A stretch of DNA of 5,857 bases from Candidatus Altimarinota bacterium. Its GTDB lineage: Bacteria; Patescibacteriota; Gracilibacteria; UBA1369; LOWO2-01-FULL-3. Numbering within the stretch: the first letter of the stretch is position 1; every line of letters starts with the position of its first letter. Location of the stretch: positions 1 to 5,857 of the forward strand of contig JAOZTS010000075.1 in assembly GCA_029939035.1 (NCBI GenBank), in the 5' to 3' direction. Of the stretch, positions 1 to 5,857 are shown piece by piece. A model generated the notes under the pieces. It saw only the letters and a program-made list of their open reading frames with translations. It was not told where the DNA came from and did no database searches. Made by a program: the position numbers and the translations under genes.

Positions 1-48
1 GTTTCGTCGAGGTTGGGTTGTGCTGTCATGTAGCGGTGTGCGAACGTT

Positions 49-144
49 TCACGTTGGTGAGCTTTCTGGTGCGAAATATTTAATTCCGAGGAATATTGTT
101 CCTCCGATTATTATTATCCAAAGTAATGTTAAGAAATTTTTCAT
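49..144 (-). CDS. Candidate 31-aa single-pass membrane peptide
   Basis: A 31-codon frame begins with an ATG that shares one base with the ruvC stop (TAATG) and ends in TGA at 51-49. It encodes MKNFLTLLWIIIIGG, then T-I-F-L-G-I-K-Y-F and a short P-E-S-S-P-T tail. That is one lysine, about 20 hydrophobic residues forming a transmembrane helix, and a polar end. The start/stop overlap with ruvC is the kind that couples translation. I do not recognise a family. It could be a real small membrane protein, the N-terminal piece of a longer membrane or exported protein broken by a frameshift (another frame stays open past its stop to the window edge), or a chance AT-rich hydrophobic frame. Confidence 0.4.
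   Translation of the reverse strand: MKNFLTLLWIIIIGGTIFLGIKYFAPESSPT
85..107 (-). repeat. Hairpin enclosing a GGAGGA motif downstream of ruvC
   Basis: Arms GAGGAA and TTCCTC (88-93 and 99-104) pair perfectly around a five-base loop, with two further pairs beyond one mismatch. In RNA from the coding strand the 5' arm contains GGAGGA, the only strong Shine-Dalgarno-like string I noticed near a gene boundary in the window. No T-run follows, so it is not a typical intrinsic terminator. It lies inside the candidate 31-residue ORF, where GGAGGA encodes Gly-Gly. Confidence 0.35.
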
Positions 145-632
145 TATGTCATTTTTGCTTTAAGTGCTGCTGAGTTTGCGAGGCAGATGCCGATTGCGAT
201 TGCGTCGGCTGCATCGTCAGGTTTTGGTTCTTCTTCCATATTCAAAATCAATTTTACCATTTGTTGGACCATTTTTTTATCTGCTTTTCCGTAACCGCAA
301 ATTGCAGTTTTGATCTCGAGTGGAGTGTATTCGTCTGTCTCAATTCCTTTTTCTTCAAGTTTTTGGAGCATTACGCCGCGAGCTTCTGATACTTGCATTG
401 CGGTTTTGATGTTCTTTTTGAAGAATAGTTTTTCGATGGCCGCTTTTTCCGGTTTGTATTCTTTTATTAATGTAGTGAGGTCTTCGGAAATTTGATTTAG
501 ACGGCGGGGTTGAGCTAGACCAGCAGGCGTTCTGATACAGCCATAGTCGAGGAGAGAAATTTCTCCATTAATAGTTTCAATGATGCTATATCCTGTAATT
601 GCTGTGCCTGGATCGATTCCTATTATTCTCAT
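144..632 (-). CDS. ruvC: Crossover junction endodeoxyribonuclease RuvC
   Basis: RuvC is the resolvase that nicks two opposing strands of a Holliday junction, acting as a dimer together with RuvA and RuvB. The 162-residue protein has the RNase H-like fold start MRIIGIDPGTAITGYS and the full catalytic tetrad: Asp7, Glu67 (A-A-I-E-K-L-F-F), Asp140 and Asp143 (P-D-D-A-A-D-A-I-A-I). The L-F-F-x-K-N-x-x-T-A segment after Glu67 is the DNA-contacting region typical of the family. Length is normal to slightly short (usual 160-180). The ATG overlaps the pyk stop by four bases (ATGA), with no Shine-Dalgarno motif, so expression is probably tied to pyk by translational coupling. Placing a recombination nuclease directly behind a glycolytic gene, with ruvA about 4.3 kb upstream on the same strand, differs from the common ruvC-ruvA-ruvB order. 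The stop is TAA, overlapping a possible small membrane ORF. Confidence 0.96.
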   Translation of the reverse strand: MRIIGIDPGTAITGYSIIETINGEISLLDYGCIRTPAGLAQPRRLNQISEDLTTLIKEYKPEKAAIEKLFFKKNIKTAMQVSEARGVMLQKLEEKGIETDEYTPLEIKTAICGYGKADKKMVQQMVKLILNMEEEPKPDDAADAIAIGICLANSAALKAKMT

Positions 633-2014
633 ACTTTTGTTGTAGAAATAGTGCTTTGTTTTTTGCTCGCGTTGAAAATCATTACTAGATTGTCGCCTTT
701 GCGAACTAGTTTCTCTTTTTTAAGTAAATTGATGATTGTTTTCTCTGTAGCCTTTTTTACGAGGACTTTATTGATTCCCCAGACTAATGTGAGTTCTCTT
801 GCTGTGCGTTTGCTTGGAGTTACTGTGATGATTGGTGTGTAAAGTCTGTGCTTTGCAATGTGTTTTGCGGTATATCCGTCAGAAGTGTAAACGACTATGG
901 CATCTGCGTTTGATTGTTGTGCTATTTCTGATGCGTTGAGGCAGGCAGCGTTGATTGCTGAAAGTCTTCGTGGTGTTGTGATTTCTTGGAGTAGTTCTTT
1001 GTGTTTGCAGAGTTCTGTTTCTACTGCGATTGCAACTTTTGTGAGTGTTCGTGCAGCTTTTGCTGGATATTTTCCAACTGCTGATTCGTTTGAGAGCATG
1101 ATTGCATCTGTTTGATCGTAAACTGCGTTTGCCGCGTCGGAAATTTCTGCCCTAGTTGGTGAAGAATTTTCGATCATTGATTGTAGGACTTGAGTGGCAA
1201 GGATTACAGGTTTTCCGTATTTGTTTGAAAGTGCGATCATTCTTTTTTGAACAATTGGGACTTCTTCTGGTGCTAAGTCTGATCCTAGATCTCCTCTAGC
1301 TACCATTACTCCGTCTGATGCTTTTATTATCTCTTTGAGGTTTTTTACTGCTTCATGTCTTTCTACTTTTGCGATTATTGGAGTTTTGTATTTCATTAGT
1401 TTTCTGAGATCTATGATGTCTTTTTTTGATTTTACAAATGATAGAGCTACAAAATCGACTTTGAGTTTTTGCCCAAATTTCAGATCTTGTTTGTCTTTTG
1501 CTGTAATTGTTGGGACGGAAACGTTTGAATCCGGGAAATTTACTCCCTTTCTGTTTTTAATAATTCCTCCGAACTTAGTTTTGCAAATAATTCCATTTGC
1601 TGTTTTTTTAATTGCTTGAACTACGATCATTCCGTCTTCGATCAGGATTGTGTTTCCTTTTTTTACGTCTTTGTTAAGGGATTTGTATGTGATTGGGATT
1701 ACTCCTTTTTTACCCTTGGTTTTGTTTGGAGTTAGTAAGAACTCTTCTCCTTTTTTCACTTCGATTCCTTCTTCTGGCATTTCTCCAATACGAATCTTTG
1801 GTCCCTGAAGATCCTGAAGAATTCCAATAGTTTTTCCGGTTATTTTTTCAGCTTTGTGAACATTATTTATAATCTTTTTGTGATCCGGATAATCCCCGTG
1901 TGAAAAATTTAACCGGGCTACATTCATCCCAGCATTTATCAGAGAAACAATTTCGGAAACAGAGTCACTAGAAGGTCCGAGAGTACAGACAACTTTAGTG
2001 TTTTTTGTGTACAT
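629..2014 (-). CDS. pyk: Pyruvate kinase
   Basis: This enzyme transfers phosphate from phosphoenolpyruvate to ADP, giving pyruvate and ATP as the last step of glycolysis. The 461-residue protein covers the barrel A domain (about 1-68 and 165-335), the lid B domain (about 69-164) and the C domain (about 345-450); bacterial enzymes usually have 470-480 residues or more. Visible active-site residues: Arg34 and Asn36 in ARLNFSHGDY, Asp68 and Arg75 in DLQGPKIRIG, catalytic Lys216 and metal ligand Glu218 in I-I-A-K-V-E-R, Asp242 in ARGDLG, and Thr274 in L-A-T-Q. Leu69 and Lys73 replace the Thr/Glu pair of the potassium-dependent animal enzyme, the signature of potassium-independent pyruvate kinases. 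There is no extra C-terminal PEP-utiliser domain. The start MYTKNTKVVCTLGPSS aligns with the family N-terminus. A strong promoter lies just upstream. The TGA stop overlaps the ruvC start as ATGA, so the two are probably cotranslated. Confidence 0.97.
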   Translation of the reverse strand: MYTKNTKVVCTLGPSSDSVSEIVSLINAGMNVARLNFSHGDYPDHKKIINNVHKAEKITGKTIGILQDLQGPKIRIGEMPEEGIEVKKGEEFLLTPNKTKGKKGVIPITYKSLNKDVKKGNTILIEDGMIVVQAIKKTANGIICKTKFGGIIKNRKGVNFPDSNVSVPTITAKDKQDLKFGQKLKVDFVALSFVKSKKDIIDLRKLMKYKTPIIAKVERHEAVKNLKEIIKASDGVMVARGDLGSDLAPEEVPIVQKRMIALSNKYGKPVILATQVLQSMIENSSPTRAEISDAANAVYDQTDAIMLSNESAVGKYPAKAARTLTKVAIAVETELCKHKELLQEITTPRRLSAINAACLNASEIAQQSNADAIVVYTSDGYTAKHIAKHRLYTPIITVTPSKRTARELTLVWGINKVLVKKATEKTIINLLKKEKLVRKGDNLVMIFNASKKQSTISTTKV

Positions 2015-2022
2015 AAAAATGA

Positions 2023-2039
2023 GGTAATAATTCGTTACC
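2023..2039 (-). promoter_or_regulatory. Dyad at the pyk transcription start: operator or weak glmS terminator
   Basis: The coding strand reads GGTAACGAATTATTACC, two perfect five-base arms around a seven-base centre. It lies directly after the TATAAT box and covers the predicted transcription start, the position of a repressor operator. It is also followed, after three bases, by five T's (2019-2015), so in a glmS transcript it could act as a weak intrinsic terminator. The stem is short and A/T-rich, so either role is uncertain. Confidence 0.35.
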
Positions 2040-2040
2040 G

Positions 2041-2049
2041 ATTATAGCA
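2041..2049 (-). promoter_or_regulatory. Extended -10 promoter element for pyk-ruvC
   Basis: On the coding strand the sequence reads TGCTATAAT, a perfect TATAAT hexamer (2046-2041) preceded by the TGn extension. It starts about 10 bases after the glmS stop. The 17-18-base-upstream hexamer (CTGTTA/TGTTAA, in the end of glmS) matches TTGACA poorly, as is common when an extended -10 is present. The predicted start of transcription is near 2034, giving a leader of about 20 bases with no Shine-Dalgarno motif before the pyk ATG at 2014. This would let pyk-ruvC be transcribed independently of glmS. Confidence 0.6.
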
Positions 2050-2059
2050 GGAAAGGTTT

Positions 2060-3832
2060 CTATTTAACAGTCACACTCTTTGCAAGATTCCTTGGCATGT
2101 CGGGGTTGTTTTCGCGGAGGACTGCGAGTTGGTATGCGAGGATTTGAACTGGGATGATATTTACGATAGGGGATGAGTTTCCAGTATCTGGGACGCTGAT
2201 CCAATAGTCGAAGACGTCGTGGTTTTCTGGGGAAACTCCGATGATGTAGCCTCCACGGGATTTTATTTCTGTTGCATTTGATATTATGTCGGATTTGGTG
2301 TCGTCGTTTGCTACTAATGCTATTACTGGAGTTCCTTTTGTAATCAGCGCGATTGGTCCGTGTTTGAGTTCTCCTCCAGCGAATCCTTCAGCATGGATGT
2401 ATGAGACTTCTTGGAGTTTGATCGCTGATTCGAGTGCTATTGGGTAATTCATGCCTCGGCCGATGATGTACATGGATTCCACGTCTTTGATCTTTTTAGC
2501 AAGTTTCATGATGTAATCTTCGTATCTTGGGTTTAACATGTCGTTGATTTGGCTGACTGTGTCGATTAGTAATTTTTTCCCTTCCTGTACTCCTCCGTCG
2601 CATGCATATGCGAGTAATGTGAGAATTGCTAGTTGTGCAGTTGTTGCTTTCGTTGATGCGACTGCTTTCTCTGGGCCTGCTTTTATTGGGATTACGATAT
2701 CTGAGATTCTAGCCATTGTAGAGCTTTCGACATTTACTATGGATGCGATTGTTACACCTTTTTCTTTAGCTACTTCGATTGCTTCTAGAGTGTCTGCAGT
2801 TTCTCCGGATTGTGAAATTGCTATCAATAATGTCTTTTCTGTGAGGAAGTCCTGGTAGTTTGGGAATTCTGACCCAAATGAAAAGTTGATATGTTTTTTT
2901 GAGATTTTTGAAAATAAATATTCTCCGACCATTCCGACTTTTCCTGCAGTTCCACATCCTACTATGTATGTTCCATATGCTTTTTTGATAGCTTTTGCCA
3001 ATTCTTCTATGTTTTTTGGATCTTGCTCAATGGCTTTTGCTAGCGTTTCTTTTTGCTCCATGATTTCTTTGATCATGAAATGAGGGTATTTCCCTTTTTC
3101 AGCACTTTCAGGTTTCCAATTGATTTCGACGAGACGTTTTTTGATTTCGTCATTGTTTGTTGTGTTGATGAATTTGATTTTGTTTCCTTCGATTATTACC
3201 ATTTGATCGTCGTCGAGGTAGTTAACCTTGTTTGTGTAATTGAGGAATGCTGGAATGTCTGATGCGATGAAGAATTCTTTGTTTCCGACACCTACTATCA
3301 ATGGTGATCCTTTCCTTACACCAATAGTTTTCTCGCTTTCTTTGTTAATAATAACTAATGCGTATCTTCCTACGATTTCTTTTGTTGCGAGTTTGATTGC
3401 ATCTTCGAAAGTGTGAGTTTTCATGTGCTCCTCGACGAGGTGGGCTATTACTTCTGTGTCAGTTTCAGATTTGAATTTGTGTCCTTGTTTCTCGAGGTAT
3501 TTTTTAATTTCTAAATAGTTTTCGAAAATTCCATTGTGTATGAGTACAATGTCTTTTTCTTCTGTGAAATGTGGGTGAGCGTTTTTCTGATTTACCCCTC
3601 CGTGTGTAGCCCAGCGGGTATGACCGATTGCCAGAGAAGCCTCTGGTAGTTTTTCCTTTTTGGTATCGAAATCACTGATTTTTCCAACTCTTTTGAGTAT
3701 TTCGATATCCTTCTCCGTTTTGTACGCAATACCCCATGAATCATAACCTCTGTACTCGAGGAGTTTTAGTCCCTCTACTACTAATTCCGGAGCATTTTTT
3801 CTATGCCCATGATAGGCGAATATTCCACACAT
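2060..3832 (-). CDS. glmS: Glutamine--fructose-6-phosphate aminotransferase (isomerizing)
   Basis: GlmS converts fructose-6-phosphate and glutamine to glucosamine-6-phosphate and glutamate, the entry step to UDP-GlcNAc, peptidoglycan and other glycans. The 590-residue protein has the whole architecture. A class II glutaminase domain (about 1-230) has the nucleophile Cys2 exposed after Met removal, H-T-R-W-A-T-H-G at 71-78, the oxyanion pair Asn100-Gly101 and Asp125. The first SIS domain (about 270-420) has S-Q-S-G-E-T-A-D-T at 340-348 and V-A-S-T-K at 391-395. The second SIS domain (about 440-575) has the isomerase residues Lys472, Glu475 and His491 (E. coli Lys485, Glu488, His504). The tail P-R-N-L-A-K-S-V-T-V carries Lys585 (E. 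coli Lys603). Length is about 18 below E. coli, by small losses before and after the catalytic block. Ala296 replaces the usual serine of the C-G-T-S sugar-binding loop. MCGIF fixes the start; no Shine-Dalgarno motif; stop TAG. Confidence 0.97.
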   Translation of the reverse strand: MCGIFAYHGHRKNAPELVVEGLKLLEYRGYDSWGIAYKTEKDIEILKRVGKISDFDTKKEKLPEASLAIGHTRWATHGGVNQKNAHPHFTEEKDIVLIHNGIFENYLEIKKYLEKQGHKFKSETDTEVIAHLVEEHMKTHTFEDAIKLATKEIVGRYALVIINKESEKTIGVRKGSPLIVGVGNKEFFIASDIPAFLNYTNKVNYLDDDQMVIIEGNKIKFINTTNNDEIKKRLVEINWKPESAEKGKYPHFMIKEIMEQKETLAKAIEQDPKNIEELAKAIKKAYGTYIVGCGTAGKVGMVGEYLFSKISKKHINFSFGSEFPNYQDFLTEKTLLIAISQSGETADTLEAIEVAKEKGVTIASIVNVESSTMARISDIVIPIKAGPEKAVASTKATTAQLAILTLLAYACDGGVQEGKKLLIDTVSQINDMLNPRYEDYIMKLAKKIKDVESMYIIGRGMNYPIALESAIKLQEVSYIHAEGFAGGELKHGPIALITKGTPVIALVANDDTKSDIISNATEIKSRGGYIIGVSPENHDVFDYWISVPDTGNSSPIVNIIPVQILAYQLAVLRENNPDMPRNLAKSVTVK

Positions 3833-3918
3833 AATAAATTTTTACAGTGCGAGTATTTTAGTGGAAAAGGTGATAAAAGGGGAGTAGGTTTTGTTGACAG
3901 CTTGGCAAAAAATGGGAT
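3833..3918 (-). other. 86-base gap between peptidase gene and glmS
   Basis: The gap shows no gene. On the coding strand the middle is pyrimidine-rich (positions 3888-3861, C-C-T-A-C-T-C-C-C-C-T-T-T-T and onward). A TAAAAT at 3860-3855 matches the -10 consensus at five of six positions, but the sequence 16-18 bases upstream (TCCCCT region) has no -35 likeness, so it is only a weak promoter candidate. There is no hairpin followed by a T-run after the peptidase stop, so no intrinsic terminator, and no room for a glmS ribozyme. No Shine-Dalgarno motif precedes the glmS ATG, which follows A-A-A-A-A-T-T-T-A-T-T-A-T directly. A TAAAAA about 7 bases upstream of the ATG would be compatible with a near-leaderless glmS transcript, but that is speculation. 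Confidence 0.4.
3894..3908. repeat. Short imperfect dyad between peptidase gene and glmS
   Basis: TTGACAGCTTGGCAA reads as TTGxCA-N3-TGxCAA, a six-base-arm inverted repeat with one mismatched pair and a three-base centre. On the coding strand the T-run lies before it, not after, so it does not look like a terminator of the upstream gene. It could be a protein-binding site ahead of glmS, or chance. Confidence 0.2.
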
Positions 3919-4950
3919 TCACTTTTTGGCTTTTGTGAGGTTTTTGTTCTTAGATTTTCCGATTAGAACCATATCTTCGATTCTTACTCCGAATTCTCCT
4001 GGTAAGTAGATTCCAGGTTCAATTGTTATGATTGTATTTGTCTTGAGCGTTTTTGTGTATTTTTCAGAGATAGCGGGGGACTCGTGGATGTCTAGGCCTA
4101 TTCCGTGGCCGCCTGCGTGGCCGTATTGCTCTTTGTAGCCAGCTTTGTTTATGATTTTACGGGAAAGGTTGTCGGCTGCTTTGCCTGTCATTCCTGGCTT
4201 TACGTTTTTGATTGCATGAGTTTGGGTTTCGAGGACAAGATTGTAGATTTCTCTTTGCTTTTCGGTTGGTTTGGCTGGGAGAATTGTTCTGCTCATGTCT
4301 GAACAATACCCTTTGTATTTCATTCCCATGTCTATGAGTACTACATCGGTCTTTTTTAGCTTTCTGGTTGTGGGTGAATGGTGGGGGATTGCGCTGTTTT
4401 CTCCAAATGCAATAATTGGGGTGAATGATATGTCATCAGCTCCAAATTTGTGTCCTAATTCTTTGATTTTCCATGCCAAATCTAGCTCTGTGATGGGTTT
4501 ACGTTTTTGTACAATTTTTTTGATCTCTGCAAAGACTTTTTCGTTTATTGATTGGCTTTTTTGGGTGTGTGAAATTTCCTGTTTTGACTTAATTTCTCGT
4601 AATTTTTCGATTTTTCCAGAGCAATCTTTAAACTTTATCTTTGGTGAGATTTTTTTAATTTTCTTGAAGTTGAAAAGGGTCATATTTGTTTCTTCGACTC
4701 CTAAAGTTGTAATTCTGTGACGTCGAAGTATGCGTTGCCAATTTTCCTTCAATTCTTTTACGTTTTTCCACATTTTAGTTGTGTCGACGATTTCAATTCC
4801 TTTCTTGATTGTGTTTTTGGCTCTTTCGATGTAGCGAAAATCTGTGAAAAGGTATTTTTTTGATTTTGTTAATAACATGAATCCAGATGATCCTGTGAAA
4901 TTCGACAAATAGCGAATGTTAGACTTATTCGTAATGAAACAATTATGCAT
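3919..4950 (-). CDS. pepP: M24B-family metallopeptidase (Xaa-Pro aminopeptidase/dipeptidase type)
   Basis: This cytosolic dinuclear metal peptidase of the pita-bread fold should remove an N-terminal residue ahead of proline or split Xaa-Pro dipeptides. The 343 residues comprise a creatinase-type N-terminal domain (about 1-125, opening with S-N-I-R-Y-L-S-N-F-T-G-S-S-G) and the M24 catalytic domain (about 130-335). All five metal ligands are present: Asp207 (V-L-I-D-M-G), Asp218 (C-S-D-M-S-R-T), His282 (GGHGIGLDIHE), Glu311 (T-I-E-P-G) and Glu325 (R-I-E-D). His190 and His289 match conserved active-site histidines. The N-terminus is short: the family usually has 15-20 residues before N-I-R-Y-L, but here a stop codon lies just one codon before the ATG, so no in-frame extension is possible. 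The start overlaps the ruvA stop by 8 bases, suggesting translational coupling; the stop is TGA. The tail is lysine-rich. The family is certain; aminopeptidase P versus prolidase is not decided, so the symbol is tentative. Confidence 0.9.
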   Translation of the reverse strand: MHNCFITNKSNIRYLSNFTGSSGFMLLTKSKKYLFTDFRYIERAKNTIKKGIEIVDTTKMWKNVKELKENWQRILRRHRITTLGVEETNMTLFNFKKIKKISPKIKFKDCSGKIEKLREIKSKQEISHTQKSQSINEKVFAEIKKIVQKRKPITELDLAWKIKELGHKFGADDISFTPIIAFGENSAIPHHSPTTRKLKKTDVVLIDMGMKYKGYCSDMSRTILPAKPTEKQREIYNLVLETQTHAIKNVKPGMTGKAADNLSRKIINKAGYKEQYGHAGGHGIGLDIHESPAISEKYTKTLKTNTIITIEPGIYLPGEFGVRIEDMVLIGKSKNKNLTKAKK

Positions 4951-5447
4951 TTTTCAGGAAATAAGTAATGATGTCTTCAGTTTCTGTGACTTCTTTTGGA
5001 ATGTCATCTAAGTTTTTTGTAATGTCTTTTCTTTGGTATCCAAGTTTGAGAAGTGCGTCGATAGCCTCGGAGTGCGATGCAACTGGAGTGTGAAGTCTGT
5101 CAGTTTCTATCTTGTCTTTGAGCTCTAGAATTAGCCTTTTAGCAGTCTTTTTTCCAATTCCTGGAACTCTGCAAATGAATACTTCGTCCTCGCTTGTGAT
5201 TGCTGGTTTTAATTCTTCTGTTGGAATATTCATTATTTCCATCGCAACTTTTGGACCAATTCCTTTTACAGAAATTAGCTGAATGAAGAATTCTAGATCT
5301 TCATAATTTACAAATCCGTATAGATCTTGTGCATCTTCTTTTATATTTGTGTGAATGAAAAATTCAGCTTCTTTTTCAGTAGTTGAAAGTAGATCTTTTG
5401 TAATGTGTACGAAATAACCAATATTGTCTGGAGCTAGTATGATTCCT

Positions 5448-5857
<410 letters not shown>

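Noticed and set aside
43..55. AACGT-TTC-ACGTT inverted repeat at the end of the small membrane ORF, as a terminator
   Set aside because: The stem is only five pairs and is not followed by a T-run on the coding strand.
3833..3918. glmS ribozyme/riboswitch upstream of glmS
   Set aside because: The gap is only 86 bases, shorter than the ribozyme, and shows none of its paired elements.
3894..3922. Perfect TTGACA on the plus strand as a -35 box
   Set aside because: No -10-like hexamer lies 16-18 bases downstream (the sequence is ATTCAC) and it would drive only antisense of the peptidase gene.
4271..4720. 149-codon open frame on the plus strand
   Set aside because: It lies wholly opposite the peptidase gene, whose frame carries clear conserved motifs; the plus frame shows none. 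The other plus-strand frames (for example 2538-2858 and 1335-1619) are likewise antisense to glmS or pyk.

Overview
The window comes from an AT-rich bacterial chromosome. All recognisable genes lie on the minus strand and read right to left. They are ordinary housekeeping genes: tgt (3' end only), ruvA, an M24 (Xaa-Pro type) peptidase, glmS, pyk and ruvC. RuvA and RuvC make the organism a bacterium. The compact layout (start/stop overlaps of 1, 4 and 8 bases), the slightly short and lysine-rich proteins, and the lack of Shine-Dalgarno motifs before the starts would fit a small-genome lineage such as Patescibacteria/CPR, but that placement is inference. TGA, TAA and TAG are all used as stops and no gene has an internal TGA, so the code is standard (table 11).

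Layout, in transcription order: (1) 5857-5587, the C-terminal 89 residues of tRNA-guanine transglycosylase with its zinc site. (2) 5621-5448, a candidate 57-residue, very basic small protein that fills the tgt-ruvA gap and overlaps both neighbours. (3) 5491-4943, ruvA. (4) 4950-3919, an M24B metallopeptidase overlapping ruvA by 8 bases. (5) An 86-base gap, pyrimidine-rich on the coding strand, with no convincing promoter or terminator. (6) 3832-2060, glmS. (7) A 45-base gap holding a strong extended -10 promoter element and a small dyad that covers the predicted transcription start. (8) 2014-629, pyk. (9) 632-144, ruvC, coupled to pyk through ATGA. (10) 144-49, a possible 31-residue membrane peptide starting on the ruvC stop (TAATG). 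(11) About 50 bases of higher-GC sequence to the left edge, possibly the start of another gene.

The genes probably form two or three transcription units: tgt-small ORF-ruvA-peptidase, then glmS (perhaps with the first group), and pyk-ruvC-small peptide from its own promoter. RuvA and RuvC are two parts of the Holliday-junction resolvasome; ruvB is not in the window. GlmS feeds fructose-6-phosphate into amino-sugar and cell-wall synthesis, and pyruvate kinase is the last ATP-yielding step of glycolysis. The tgt-ruvA adjacency resembles the ruvA-ruvB-queA-tgt cluster of many bacteria with ruvB and queA missing.

I found no mobile element, CRISPR array, tRNA, rRNA or defence gene. The items most worth a second look are the basic small ORF at the tgt-ruvA junction, the promoter/dyad before pyk, the residue pair in pyruvate kinase that predicts potassium independence, and the left-edge segment after ruvC.
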